A DNA stretch of 33,772 nucleotides from Bacteroidaceae bacterium (GCA_017530735.1 JAFXMB010000087.1:1-33772); one strand, 5' to 3'. Counted from the first letter of the stretch, positions 15,261 to 26,094 are shown. Program-made: numbers and translations. The notes: generated from the sequence alone by a model not told the origin.

Positions 15261-17105
15261 ATGTGCGGAATTGTAGGTTATATCGGTAAACGTCAGGCAT
15301 GCCCGATACTGCTCAAGGGGCTTTCCCGCCTGGAGTATCGCGGTTACGACAGCGCCGGCGTGGCGCTTATCAATGACAACGGCAATCTGGTCATTTACAA
15401 GACCAAGGGTAAGGTGGCCGATCTGGAAAAGGCCATAGAAGGAAAGGATATCAGCGGCAGTGTGGGTATAGCGCATACCCGTTGGGCCACTCACGGAGAA
15501 CCCAATGACATCAATGCCCATCCGCACTTCTCGGAGTCCGGTAACCTGGCACTCATACACAACGGTATAATTGAGAACTACCGCTCACTCAAGACCGAGC
15601 TCCAGAACCAGGGCTATCACTTTAAGAGTGAGACAGATACAGAGGTTATAATCCAGCTTATCCAGTACATCATGGACAGCCACTCCATCACGCTTGAGGA
15701 GGCTGTTCCGCTGGCTCTAAACAGCGTGATAGGCGCCTATGCCATCGTGATTGTGGACAAGACCCAACCCGACCGCATGATTGCCGCCCGCAAGGGAAGC
15801 CCCCTTATAATAGGTGTTGGCGATGACGAGTTCCTGATAGGGTCCGATGCCACCCCGATCATTGAATACACTGACCGGGTGGTATATCTGGGTGAGGAGC
15901 AGATAGCTTTCATTGAGCGCGGCAAGGATCTTAAGATTACGGATCTGCGCAGTGTTGAGCAGACTGCCGTGATCAAGAAACTGGAACTGAACCTGAGTCA
16001 GATAGAGAAGGGCGGTTTTGCCCATTTCATGCTCAAAGAGATACATGAGCAGCCCGATACGTCACGTACGGTTATGAACGGCCGCCTGCATCCGGAACTG
16101 GGTATTGTAAAACTGTCAGGCGTCATAGACCATAAGGACCGTCTGCTCAAGGCACGCCGCATAATAATTTGTGCCTGCGGAACATCATGGCACGCAGCGC
16201 TCATAGGAAAATACATGATTGAGGAACTAACCCGCATTCCGGTTGAGGTGGAGTACTCATCGGAGTTCCGTTACCGCAATCCGGTTATCTATCCCGATGA
16301 TGTGGTGATTGCCATATCGCAGTCGGGTGAGACGGCCGATACATTGGCAGCCATGCAGCTGGCCAAGGCATCGGGCGCATTCCTGTTCGGAATATGCAAT
16401 GTGGTTGGTTCATCGATTGCACGTGCGGCCGATACGGGTTGTTACACCCATGCAGGCCCCGAGATCGGTGTGGCATCGACCAAGGCCTTTACCGCTCAGG
16501 TTGAGACACTGCTGCTGCTTGCACTCAACATTGCCCAGGAGAAGGGAACCGTATCGGACGAACTCCGTAAACGCATCATTGCAGAACTGCCTCGTATTCC
16601 CGACAAGATTGAGAAGATACTCAGGCATGACAAGCAGATATCCGAACTTGCCAAGACATTCACATACGCGCATAACTTTATCTACCTGGGACGCGGTTAC
16701 AACTATCCGATTGCACTGGAGGGTGCGCTCAAACTCAAGGAGATATCATACATACATGCCGAGGGCTATCCCGCAGCCGAGATGAAACACGGTCCTATTG
16801 CCCTGATTGATGAGGAGATGCCGGTGGTGGTTATTGCTCCCAAACGCGGTCATTATGACAAGATCCTGAGCAATATCCAGGAGGTCAAGGCGCGTAAGGG
16901 CAGGGTGATCAGCATCGTGACCGAGGGCGACAAGGACGTCAAGGGAATATCGGACTACTCGTTTGAGATTCCGGATACCGAGGAGTGCCTGGTTCCGCTG
17001 CTGTCGGTCATACCTCTGCAGCTCCTTGCATACCACATTGCCATTGCCAAGGGGCGTGACGTGGACCAGCCCCGTAACCTTGCCAAATCTGTTACAGTAG
17101 AATAG
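15261..17105 (+). CDS. glmS: Glutamine-fructose-6-phosphate aminotransferase (isomerising)
   Basis: A 614-residue enzyme making glucosamine-6-phosphate from fructose-6-phosphate and glutamine, the first step to UDP-GlcNAc for peptidoglycan and LPS. After removal of Met, Cys2 of MCGIVGYIG is the glutaminase nucleophile. RLEYRGYDSAG, HTRWATHG and the N-terminal amidotransferase fold are present; two SIS sugar-isomerase domains follow (CGTSWHA near 308-314, SQSGETADT, STKAFTAQ), and the end DQPRNLAKSVTVE is the family C-terminus. It stands 20 nt after the leader hairpin and 15 bp before pyrG, so both glutamine amidotransferases should share the leader control. No glmS ribozyme is apparent. Confidence 0.98.
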   Translation: MCGIVGYIGKRQACPILLKGLSRLEYRGYDSAGVALINDNGNLVIYKTKGKVADLEKAIEGKDISGSVGIAHTRWATHGEPNDINAHPHFSESGNLALIHNGIIENYRSLKTELQNQGYHFKSETDTEVIIQLIQYIMDSHSITLEEAVPLALNSVIGAYAIVIVDKTQPDRMIAARKGSPLIIGVGDDEFLIGSDATPIIEYTDRVVYLGEEQIAFIERGKDLKITDLRSVEQTAVIKKLELNLSQIEKGGFAHFMLKEIHEQPDTSRTVMNGRLHPELGIVKLSGVIDHKDRLLKARRIIICACGTSWHAALIGKYMIEELTRIPVEVEYSSEFRYRNPVIYPDDVVIAISQSGETADTLAAMQLAKASGAFLFGICNVVGSSIARAADTGCYTHAGPEIGVASTKAFTAQVETLLLLALNIAQEKGTVSDELRKRIIAELPRIPDKIEKILRHDKQISELAKTFTYAHNFIYLGRGYNYPIALEGALKLKEISYIHAEGYPAAEMKHGPIALIDEEMPVVVIAPKRGHYDKILSNIQEVKARKGRVISIVTEGDKDVKGISDYSFEIPDTEECLVPLLSVIPLQLLAYHIAIAKGRDVDQPRNLAKSVTVE

Positions 17106-18922
<1,817 letters not shown>

Positions 18923-18925
18923 GTG

Positions 18926-21900
18926 CTATTTGTGGTAATACAACTTGCCGTTAATGATTACTATACCGCGAGGCTGGCCCTCTATGGGGCGTCCGTTCAG
19001 GTCATAGATGATGTCTGAACCAGGTGCGGCAGGAATCAGTTTCACGTCAGTTGGATACTGCGTAAGGGTCCAGTTGGCAGCCATGTGGTTATCGGCATTC
19101 AGGTCACGCAGCAGCAGTGCCGTAGTGCCGGACTGTTCCGATACGGGCCAAGGAGCCACACTCATGTAAGTAACCTGGTCAACGACTATGCCAGCCGGAT
19201 TGCTCAGACGTATAGACTCGCCGTTGTTGGAGAGTTTACCGTCGGTCCACTGCCATACCTTATCACCGTTGACTTTAGGTGACAGTTTGGAGGCATTGGC
19301 CGCTACATAGATGCTTTTTTGAGCCGGAATGCGGCTTCCTTCAGGGAATGTAAAGTCAAAGGCCTGGCTGAGTGTGTATCCGCTTAGGTCAAATGGCGTA
19401 TTGGCCGAATTGTAGATCCTTATGTACTCTGACTCTGAATCAAGGGTGGGATGGAAGCAGATCTCGCTTATGACAGGCTCTGCTTGCGGGGTCTCGGGCA
19501 GGTAGGTAGAGCCGATCTTCAGGTCGGCAGGTATCAATATGAAGTTGGTGGCCGATGTAAACTGCGCATCGCCGTACAGATTGCCGATAGAGAGCGTGTC
19601 ACCGTCTGAGAGCGATCCGCTGAACCTGATGCTGGAATTGGCATCGCACTCATATGTACGGTCATAGCTGTTGGAGAGTATGCATTCGGTTACCACGGCA
19701 TTTCCGCCCAGACGTCCGTCAACCTTCTCATAGCAGGCCACCGGAGTTGCCACGGCAAAGAAAGTGCACTTGTCAATATCGGCATGGCAAGAGTCCTTTA
19801 CGGCAACGCCCATGTTGGTCTGAATGAACGTTGAGTTGCTGACCTTTACGGTTGAGCGCTGTCCCACACTGATGCCCTTGTCGGTTATGGTGTATGCCAG
19901 CAGGCTGTCAATAACCACGCCGATGGCCTGCTCGCCGATATCCACGGCATCACTGTTGTCACCCAGGAAGTGGTGCGCCACCACATCCCTTATGATACCG
20001 CCGTTTATGCCGTCAAAGTCAATGGCATCGGTGTCAACCTGGTCATTGCCTATGAACGTGCAGTGCTCCACGCGTCCCTTGCCGTACTTGACGTTAATCA
20101 GGTCACCCGTAACACGGCTGTGTATTATGCTGTTTGTAAGCGTCACGTCGCTGTAACGGGCAGCGATGGGATTGCTGGTGACATCAGTTATGTTCAGATG
20201 GTCAAGCACCAGTTGCTGACAGTTGTAGGCCGATATGGCTGCCACGCAGTTGTACAGACGCGGTCCCTGACCGGCATCAGTCATGGTTGCATAGCTGAGC
20301 GTTGACCTGGAATCGCTGTTAATGAAGCAGAGCGCGCCCCAGGCCTGTCCTGCATATTGCGGATTGAGCACAAATCGTATGCTGTCCGAACGTGTACCCT
20401 GAGCGGTAAGGCCTCCGTGTACAATCATGCATGAGTTGGGAGCAAACCTTATCTCCACACCCGGCTCTACTGTAAGGCGTGCGCCTTTGACTACGGTCAC
20501 ATCGGCCGCGGTATAGTAGGGCGATTTGGACTTGAGCAGGGTCATATCAGCGAATATGGTATCGGGCAGCATGTTAAGACCGGATGGCTCATACATTGCC
20601 TCCACTGCCATATCGGAATCAATGGACAGTTTGATTGTGGGGCTGGTCTGTCCGCTTAAACGGTTCTGTGATGCAGTCTGGTTCAGCACAGCCAGAAGTT
20701 CCACGTCCATTATTATATCCGAGCTGCTCCTGGATGTCTGGTGTACCTCGACTGCAATGGTGTTCTCTCCCTGACGCAGCCATGAGGGATCGATATCATA
20801 TGTGAGATATCTGATGGCGGCACGCTTGGGAATGGCATAATTGTCAGCCAGCGGATTGGATTCATAGTTCTCCCTGAGGTTGCTTCGGATTATCTGTTTG
20901 CCGTTGATATAGACAACTGCGCCGTCATCACGCAGAAGGCGGAGTTTAATCTGCATGTAGGATGCGGGATCATCATCAACGGTGAACTTGCGGCGGAAAT
21001 ATGTGGTGACATACTTTGAACTGCTTGAACCGTAGTCCACGGTTGTCTTGATAAGGTCAGTCATCTTGTTGTCGGTGTCATATCCCAGGGGTGATGTTCC
21101 CGATTTCCATGCCGAGTCGTCAAAAGAGGCAGTCTGCCATGAAGCGGGGCTGGTTCCGTCATCCAGATATTTCCACCCACTGCCGGTGGATATAAGTTTC
21201 TTTACGGCATTCTCACGCCAGCCTGTGAACGTATATCCTACACGCTGACGGGCGGTAAGGGTTATCTCCATACCGGAGGGGTATGATCCGCTCCACTTGT
21301 CCTTGTTGATGGCCAGGCCGTTGAACTCAAAACCCGTCTTACCGGTAAGGGTGAGCAGGGCGGGCATTCCGGTGCCGTAGTTCTCATACATATCCCAAAG
21401 CAGCACAATGGGACGGCCGTTACAGAAATCCCGCAGATAGCTTATCCTGCTGCGCCATTGCCTGGTCGAGGTGAGTGCATTTCCGCTGTAGGAACTGCTG
21501 GTGCCCAGCCATCTCTGAACCTGCTGTTCCATAAGCGGCTCTATATCCTTGCTGTGCTCTGTCACCTGGCGCTGTATCTCCTCCGGATTGAATGCCGTGA
21601 ACAGGAGGTCGGCGGCACGTTTGCAGAAATAATTGCGGTAACCTTCATTCTTGAGCATTGATCCGAACGGCATGTTGGCCTTTCCGGCATACCAGTCGGT
21701 ATAGTCATCGGCGTAACTGTTGAAACCGCGGTCACCGTCAGTGAATATCCAACGCCATACGCCGCCTTCCTTGGGCTTCCAGGCCATAGGATTGTGGTTG
21801 ACCGATGTGTTATGGCTCCAGATCTGCGCCACCATGAAATCGGTATAGTTCTCCACGTCCATTATTGCGGCAAGGGCATCGTAGTTGGCCTGTACGCTCA

Positions 21901-23266
21901 GGTCTTTCTGCCACAACTCCTTGTAGTGGTTCCACTCCTCCCAATCTCCGGCCTCGACGGTCTGGTCACCTTCAATCATGTCAAATGTGCCGGCTTCAAG
22001 TCCGTAGCGGGTCTCTATATACTCCTCATTGACCTTCTCGCGGATATTGTGGATACCCAGGAACTCGCCGTTAAGATATACCACCGACGGACGGAATGCC
22101 TGCAGGGCCAGATTGAGCCCGCCTCTGCGGCATGCCTGCTGCAGAAGGCCGTCACGGAACATGGTGTAGTTCCAGTCGTTGCCCGATGCACGCAGCGCAA
22201 AATCATCAAACTCGTTGCGCCCGTCGTCATGGAACAGCTGGTATGACAGTTTGCTCTCGCCGTATTTCTTCTTGAAATATACTCCAAGCATCTTCTGTGG
22301 CAGTTGCCATGCATACAGGCCGTTTATCTTTACGCCTGCAGGCTCGTTGAACGCAGCCCTGTCGCTGCCGTTGTTCTCATAGAGTTCTATGTTTACCGGA
22401 ATCTCAAAATCGGCCTTTTCGTTATGTGCGTTGGTCCAACCGTAAATTCCATGCTCGGAGTCCCAGAAGTTGCCGCTCTCAGTTGCCAGCGATACTATGG
22501 GCAGACTGTGGCCCAGGAACTCATCATTAAGGAAATATGTCATGGTCTTGGTCAGACCGGGCATCTTGCCGTCCTCCAGTATGCGTGCCCTGAATACCGT
22601 AGTCCGGGTGAAGGTGAGAGGAGAAGTATATACATTTGACTCTTTGGTAGGCTCTGAACCGTCAGTGGTATAATAAACCACACCTCCCTGATCATTGGTG
22701 ACGGTTACCGTAACGGATCCCGCATAAGCTCCGCCCTGTGTCAGTATAACCGGCTGGTTGGATCTGCCTGTATACCCCTGAGTGGTGTTGGCGGCACCGG
22801 GAGTGGGGATCATGAAGAAGACCGGCAATCCGGCATTATCTAAGGAACGGCCAAAACTCACATCGCCGTATTGCGGTCCGAATGACATGCTGTCAACCAT
22901 CTTGCCGTCAGCATCAAAAAGACCCACCTCCTCACCGTCGGCACTCAACTTGAATCCGGCGTGAAGGCCTGTACCCAAGTCATCGCACCATATCAGCAGA
23001 AAGCCTCCGGCATTGACGGTTGTGTCGGGCAGAACGAACTTGGCGGGTTTGTTCAGGTTGTCAGTGATTGACCATCCGCGCAGGTTTACATCGGCCTTTC
23101 CTGCATTGTGCAGTTCTATCCAGTCAGCGTTTGCTCCGTAATCAGGATCCGTATTGGTGCTGCCGTTTGATGCCAGTACCTCATTTATTATAATCTGTGC
23201 TTTAGCGGGCATTGCTGCCATTATGGTCAGCACGGCCATGACCGAAAGGTAGTTTGAGAGTTTCAT
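18926..23266 (-). CDS. Giant secreted lamin-tail/CotH/beta-helix protein
   Basis: A 1446-residue secreted protein (signal peptide 1-23, ending AKAQ). Domains in order: lamin-tail domain (about 24-155, IIINEVLASNGS, DWIELHNAG); chitobiase-like C-terminal domain (about 170-245, VVYYTTDGSEPT); CotH kinase-like domain (about 250-600, with GIHNIREKVNEEYIETRYG and WIFTDGDRGFNSY); a sugar-binding-type sandwich (about 690-860); a right-handed beta-helix of short repeats (about 905-1200); a second lamin-tail domain (about 1245-1385); and a short C-terminal YDLNGRPIEG...GIVIINGKLYYHK module common at the ends of Bacteroidota secreted proteins. CotH proteins in Bacillus are atypical kinases of spore coat proteins; the target here is unknown. 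It has its own promoter and no close operon partners. Confidence 0.85.
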   Translation of the reverse strand: MKLSNYLSVMAVLTIMAAMPAKAQIIINEVLASNGSTNTDPDYGANADWIELHNAGKADVNLRGWSITDNLNKPAKFVLPDTTVNAGGFLLIWCDDLGTGLHAGFKLSADGEEVGLFDADGKMVDSMSFGPQYGDVSFGRSLDNAGLPVFFMIPTPGAANTTQGYTGRSNQPVILTQGGAYAGSVTVTVTNDQGGVVYYTTDGSEPTKESNVYTSPLTFTRTTVFRARILEDGKMPGLTKTMTYFLNDEFLGHSLPIVSLATESGNFWDSEHGIYGWTNAHNEKADFEIPVNIELYENNGSDRAAFNEPAGVKINGLYAWQLPQKMLGVYFKKKYGESKLSYQLFHDDGRNEFDDFALRASGNDWNYTMFRDGLLQQACRRGGLNLALQAFRPSVVYLNGEFLGIHNIREKVNEEYIETRYGLEAGTFDMIEGDQTVEAGDWEEWNHYKELWQKDLSVQANYDALAAIMDVENYTDFMVAQIWSHNTSVNHNPMAWKPKEGGVWRWIFTDGDRGFNSYADDYTDWYAGKANMPFGSMLKNEGYRNYFCKRAADLLFTAFNPEEIQRQVTEHSKDIEPLMEQQVQRWLGTSSSYSGNALTSTRQWRSRISYLRDFCNGRPIVLLWDMYENYGTGMPALLTLTGKTGFEFNGLAINKDKWSGSYPSGMEITLTARQRVGYTFTGWRENAVKKLISTGSGWKYLDDGTSPASWQTASFDDSAWKSGTSPLGYDTDNKMTDLIKTTVDYGSSSSKYVTTYFRRKFTVDDDPASYMQIKLRLLRDDGAVVYINGKQIIRSNLRENYESNPLADNYAIPKRAAIRYLTYDIDPSWLRQGENTIAVEVHQTSRSSSDIIMDVELLAVLNQTASQNRLSGQTSPTIKLSIDSDMAVEAMYEPSGLNMLPDTIFADMTLLKSKSPYYTAADVTVVKGARLTVEPGVEIRFAPNSCMIVHGGLTAQGTRSDSIRFVLNPQYAGQAWGALCFINSDSRSTLSYATMTDAGQGPRLYNCVAAISAYNCQQLVLDHLNITDVTSNPIAARYSDVTLTNSIIHSRVTGDLINVKYGKGRVEHCTFIGNDQVDTDAIDFDGINGGIIRDVVAHHFLGDNSDAVDIGEQAIGVVIDSLLAYTITDKGISVGQRSTVKVSNSTFIQTNMGVAVKDSCHADIDKCTFFAVATPVACYEKVDGRLGGNAVVTECILSNSYDRTYECDANSSIRFSGSLSDGDTLSIGNLYGDAQFTSATNFILIPADLKIGSTYLPETPQAEPVISEICFHPTLDSESEYIRIYNSANTPFDLSGYTLSQAFDFTFPEGSRIPAQKSIYVAANASKLSPKVNGDKVWQWTDGKLSNNGESIRLSNPAGIVVDQVTYMSVAPWPVSEQSGTTALLLRDLNADNHMAANWTLTQYPTDVKLIPAAPGSDIIYDLNGRPIEGQPRGIVIINGKLYYHK

Positions 23267-23294
23267 AATCAGGTCAGTTCCTTTTTATTGGATG

Positions 23295-23325
23295 TAAATA
23301 TACTCATTTTCATAGAGATGACAAA
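23295..23325 (-). promoter_or_regulatory. Promoter of the CotH-domain gene
   Basis: On the minus strand TTTG (complement of 23322-23325), a 19-bp spacer, then TATATTTA (complement of 23295-23302). The palindrome TGACA-N7-TGTCA (23319-23335) overlaps the upstream element and might be an operator. Confidence 0.55.
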
Positions 23326-23453
23326 TTTGATGTCATATATCAAGATGTTGCAAATTTGTTAGTTACACTTACTAAATGTCAGAAATTTTGGAAATTTGAT
23401 AGAATTAGGTAAAAAATTTCGTCTTTTTGAGAACAATGTATCAGAATGCGTCG

Positions 23454-23461
23454 TACCTTTG
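23454..23461 (+). promoter_or_regulatory. Promoter -7 element of the glnK-amtB leader
   Basis: TACCTTTG is a full TAnnTTTG match. A TTTG lies at 23426-23429, with a slightly long 24-bp spacer. The predicted start near 23467 leaves about 26 nt before the leader ATG. The stretch from 23267 to 23453 is otherwise AT-rich and holds only the divergent CotH promoter. Confidence 0.65.
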
Positions 23462-23492
23462 CACCAGAAATCAGAAACAACAAAACATTTAT

Positions 23493-23615
23493 ATGTTTAT
23501 CGGTTTTAAAAATATAACCACTGTCCAGCTGAATAATAACCAGCAGCAGAATAATCAGAACCAGAATAATAATCAGGTTCCGATGGTTATACCTTTTGAC
23601 CGGTCAGGTATGTAA
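23493..23615 (+). CDS. Asn/Gln-rich leader peptide upstream of glnK-amtB (40 aa)
   Basis: A 40-codon ORF between a promoter and a strong terminator. The peptide begins MFIGFKNITTVQL, continues with fifteen consecutive Asn/Gln residues (14-28), and ends VPMVIPFDRSGM. In all 10 Asn and 7 Gln codons are present. This is the classical look of an attenuator leader peptide: translation would stall at this run when charged Gln or Asn tRNA is scarce. The frame is also open upstream from a TTG at 23427, but that start lies before the predicted transcription start, so I prefer ATG 23493. The Asp36-Arg37-Ser38 codons contain the predicted antiterminator arm. It matches the 15060 leader in layout and in NNNQ-(I/V)-P. 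Confidence 0.75.
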   Translation: MFIGFKNITTVQLNNNQQQNNQNQNNNQVPMVIPFDRSGM

Positions 23616-23653
23616 CTGTTGATTTAGATAAAGAAAAAGAATTAAGGCTGGTC
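23598..23653 (+). promoter_or_regulatory. Predicted antiterminator pairing in the glnK leader
   Basis: GACCGGTC (23598-23605), beginning five codons before the leader stop, can pair with GGCTGGTC (23646-23653), the left arm of the terminator: eight pairs including two G-U. Formation of this helix would prevent the terminator. Confidence 0.6.
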
Positions 23654-23674
23654 TTTTTAGACCGGCCTTTTTTT
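23644..23674 (+). terminator. Strong intrinsic terminator between the leader ORF and glnK
   Basis: AAGGCTGGTCT (23644-23654) pairs with AGACCGGCCTT (23659-23669), with one G-U pair and a TTTT loop, followed by an unbroken T run to 23674. It lies 28 bp after the leader stop and 48 bp before glnK, so without antitermination glnK-amtB would not be transcribed from the leader promoter. Confidence 0.9.
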
Positions 23675-23722
23675 GTTTAACGATGCATCAAAACACAATA
23701 ATTAACCTCAAATCAAAACACA

Positions 23723-24070
23723 ATGAAAAAGATTGAAGCAATCATCCGGAAAACCCGGTTTGAAGATGTTAAGGAGGCGCTCTTTGAGGCCGACATCAAC
23801 TGGTTCTCTTACGCAGAGGTTCATGCTATCGGTCAGGCCCGTCAGGATCGTATCTACCGTGGTGTGATGTACAGTACTGATATCATTTCGCGTATTGAGA
23901 TAACAATTATCTGCCGCGATCAGTTCGTACAGCCTGCCATCGATGCCATCATGGGAGCAGCCCGCACCGGTCAGGTGGGTGATGGCCGAATATTCGTAAG
24001 CCCTGTAGATGACACATGGTCAATCCGTACCGGAGAACACGGTGATACGGTTCTGGCCGACAAAAAGTAA
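23723..24070 (+). CDS. glnK: P-II nitrogen regulatory protein
   Basis: A 115-residue trimeric signal protein that binds ATP, ADP and 2-oxoglutarate and gates the ammonium channel AmtB. The T-loop (about 37-55) contains Tyr45 and Tyr50 in RIYRGVMYST, corresponding to Tyr46 and Tyr51 of enteric P-II; the B-loop TGQVGDGRIFV (82-92) and C-loop IRTGEHGDTVL (101-111) are intact. The T-loop otherwise departs from the enteric sequence (AIGQARQDR), so uridylylation cannot be assumed. Linkage to amtB 21 bp downstream supports the GlnK name over GlnB. Expression is expected to depend on the leader attenuator upstream. Confidence 0.95.
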   Translation: MKKIEAIIRKTRFEDVKEALFEADINWFSYAEVHAIGQARQDRIYRGVMYSTDIISRIEITIICRDQFVQPAIDAIMGAARTGQVGDGRIFVSPVDDTWSIRTGEHGDTVLADKK

Positions 24071-24091
24071 AAACGGTTAAATCATTGAATT

Positions 24092-25336
24092 ATGGAAGAC
24101 ATTATTACAACAGTAAGTGAGAGTAGCATAAGCGGACTGGATACAGTCTGGGTATTGATAGCAGCAATGCTGGTGTTCTTTATGCAGCCCGGTTTCGCGC
24201 TGGTGGAGGCAGGCTTTACCCGTTCCAAGAACACTGCCAACATCCTCATGAAGAACTTTGTTGACTTCATGGTAGGTTCTTTCCTGTTCTGGATGATCGG
24301 TTTCGGTCTGATGCACGGAGCCAACAACGGTTTCATTGGTGGACTTCACCTTTTTGACTGGTCATTCATTGGAGACTCAAACGTTCCCGCTGAATGCACC
24401 CTGATATTTCAGACCGTATTCTGCGCCACTGCCGCTACTATAGTATCAGGCGGTATGGCAGAGAGAACCAAGTTCTCCATGTACGTACTTATTTCAATCA
24501 TCATCTCAGTAATCATTTATCCCATTGAGGGTCACTGGACATGGGGTGGCGGCTGGCTTTCAGAGCTTGGTTTCCATGATTTTGCAGGTTCAACCGTTGT
24601 TCACTCATGCGGTGGTGTGATTGCTCTGGCCGGTGCTATGGTACTCGGACCCCGTATCGGTAAATATTCAAAGACTGGCGAATCACGCGCTATCCCCGGT
24701 CACAACCTGACATTCGGTGCCCTGGGTGTATTCATCCTCTGGTTCGGTTGGTTCGGTTTCAACCCCGGTTCACAGCTGGCTGCTGAGGGAGCTGAGAACG
24801 CTATCGCAATCTCACACGTAATGTGCACAACCAACATGGCTGCAGCCACAGGCGGTCTTTCAGTTCTGTTCCTTACATGGCTGGTATATGGCAAACCTTC
24901 ACTCTCACTGGTATGCAACGGCATCCTGGCAGGTCTGGTAGGTATCACAGCCGGTTGCGACCTTGTATCAATAGGCGGTGCAGCAATAATCGGCGCTCTT
25001 TGCGGTGTTGCAATGGTAGGTTCGGTTGCCCTGATTGATAAGGTCTGCAAGATTGACGATCCCGTTGGCGCTGTATCAGTTCACGGAGTATGCGGTATCC
25101 TTGGTACACTTATGACCGGTATGTTTGCAGTTGACGGTGGCCTGTTCTACGGTGGTGGCTGGCACTTCCTGGGCGTTGAGGCTCTTGGATCACTTGTAAC
25201 CTGCGCCTGGTCATTCGGACTTGGTCTGCTCACATTCGTAATCCTCAAGAAGGTTCACGGAATCCGCGTTGAGGCCCGCGTCGAGGAGGAAGGTTTGGAT
25301 ATCTATGAGCATGGAGAAACAGCATACAACATCTGA
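24092..25336 (+). CDS. amtB: Ammonium transporter
   Basis: A 414-residue inner-membrane channel of the Amt/Rh family with about eleven membrane segments. Diagnostic segments are FFMQPGFALVEAGFTRSKN near the start, the twin pore histidines His171 (VVHSCGGVIALAGA) and His331 (SVHGVCGILGTL), and FGWFGFNPGS. The C-terminal cytoplasmic tail (KKVHGIRVEARVEEEGLDIYEHGE) is the family pattern that contacts P-II. It lies 21 bp after glnK and 39 bp before the TorF-type gene. Function: uptake of ammonium under nitrogen limitation, blocked by the P-II T-loop when nitrogen is plentiful. Confidence 0.98.
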   Translation: MEDIITTVSESSISGLDTVWVLIAAMLVFFMQPGFALVEAGFTRSKNTANILMKNFVDFMVGSFLFWMIGFGLMHGANNGFIGGLHLFDWSFIGDSNVPAECTLIFQTVFCATAATIVSGGMAERTKFSMYVLISIIISVIIYPIEGHWTWGGGWLSELGFHDFAGSTVVHSCGGVIALAGAMVLGPRIGKYSKTGESRAIPGHNLTFGALGVFILWFGWFGFNPGSQLAAEGAENAIAISHVMCTTNMAAATGGLSVLFLTWLVYGKPSLSLVCNGILAGLVGITAGCDLVSIGGAAIIGALCGVAMVGSVALIDKVCKIDDPVGAVSVHGVCGILGTLMTGMFAVDGGLFYGGGWHFLGVEALGSLVTCAWSFGLGLLTFVILKKVHGIRVEARVEEEGLDIYEHGETAYNI

Positions 25337-25375
25337 TAAACCAATAATAAACCAACATTTTAATACCTTACAATT

Positions 25376-26065
25376 ATGAAAAAGATATTCTCAATAGTAG
25401 CATTAGTGATGATAATGGCACCTGTATGTGCCGAAGTTGAAACAACAATAGCAGCCGATGTAGTAAGTGAGTACGTTTGGAGAGGCGCTAAATGCGGAGA
25501 CGCAGCAATTCAACCCACATTGGGAGTAAGCGCTGCGGGATTTGACCTCTCGCTTTGGGGATCGGTTGGAGTTGCCAACTTTGGTGATACCAGAGAGTTG
25601 GATGTCACCTTGAGTTACTCGATAGCCGGAGCATCGGTAGGTGTTACAGACTATTGGTTCAGCGCGGGTGATGAGCCTTTCGGACGTTATTTCAAGTATG
25701 GAAAGGGTGCTACCAACCATGTTTTTGAAGTATTTGCCGGATATGACTTTGGATTTGCCTCAATCAGCTGGTACACAAACTTTGCGGGTGCCGATTACAA
25801 GGCCGACGGCAGCAGCGCATTCAGCTCGTACTGCGAGCTTGCCGCTCCGTTCAGTTTTGGCGGTGCAGACTGGACTGCAACTCTGGGTATGGTTCCCTTT
25901 GAGAGCGGACTGTACGGAACCGAAGGATTTGCCGTAACCAACGTTTCACTCAGTGCAGCAAAATCAATTGACATAACAGAAAACTTCAGTCTTCCGGTAT
26001 CGGCCGGACTGACAGTAAACCCATGTGCCGAGATGGCATACCTTGTTTTTGGAATTTCATTCTAA
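25376..26065 (+). CDS. TorF-type putative outer-membrane porin of the amt locus
   Basis: A 229-residue protein with a signal peptide (about residues 1-19, ending VCAEV). VVSEYVWRGA near the mature N-terminus and alternating beta-strands ending in aromatic residues (final LVFGISF) fit the TIGR02001/Gcw_chp family, also named TorF putative porin. Members recur next to ammonium transporters, so a role in letting ammonium or small nitrogen compounds across the outer membrane is plausible but unproven. It is the third gene after the leader (39 bp after amtB), and two tandem hairpins end the transcript. Confidence 0.78.
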   Translation: MKKIFSIVALVMIMAPVCAEVETTIAADVVSEYVWRGAKCGDAAIQPTLGVSAAGFDLSLWGSVGVANFGDTRELDVTLSYSIAGASVGVTDYWFSAGDEPFGRYFKYGKGATNHVFEVFAGYDFGFASISWYTNFAGADYKADGSSAFSSYCELAAPFSFGGADWTATLGMVPFESGLYGTEGFAVTNVSLSAAKSIDITENFSLPVSAGLTVNPCAEMAYLVFGISF

Positions 26066-26094
26066 ACGTCAGGGTCTTGTCCCCCTGAGTTTAG
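26062..26094 (+). terminator. First hairpin after the TorF-type gene
   Basis: CTAAACGTCAGGG (26062-26074) pairs with CCCTGAGTTTAG (26083-26094) apart from one bulged base. It begins at the stop codon and has no T run, so it may protect the 3' end or add to termination. Confidence 0.5.

Noticed and set aside
23427-23492. Longer start (TTG) for the glnK leader peptide
   Set aside because: It precedes the predicted TACCTTTG promoter element, so it would not be in the mRNA; ATG 23493 is the better start.
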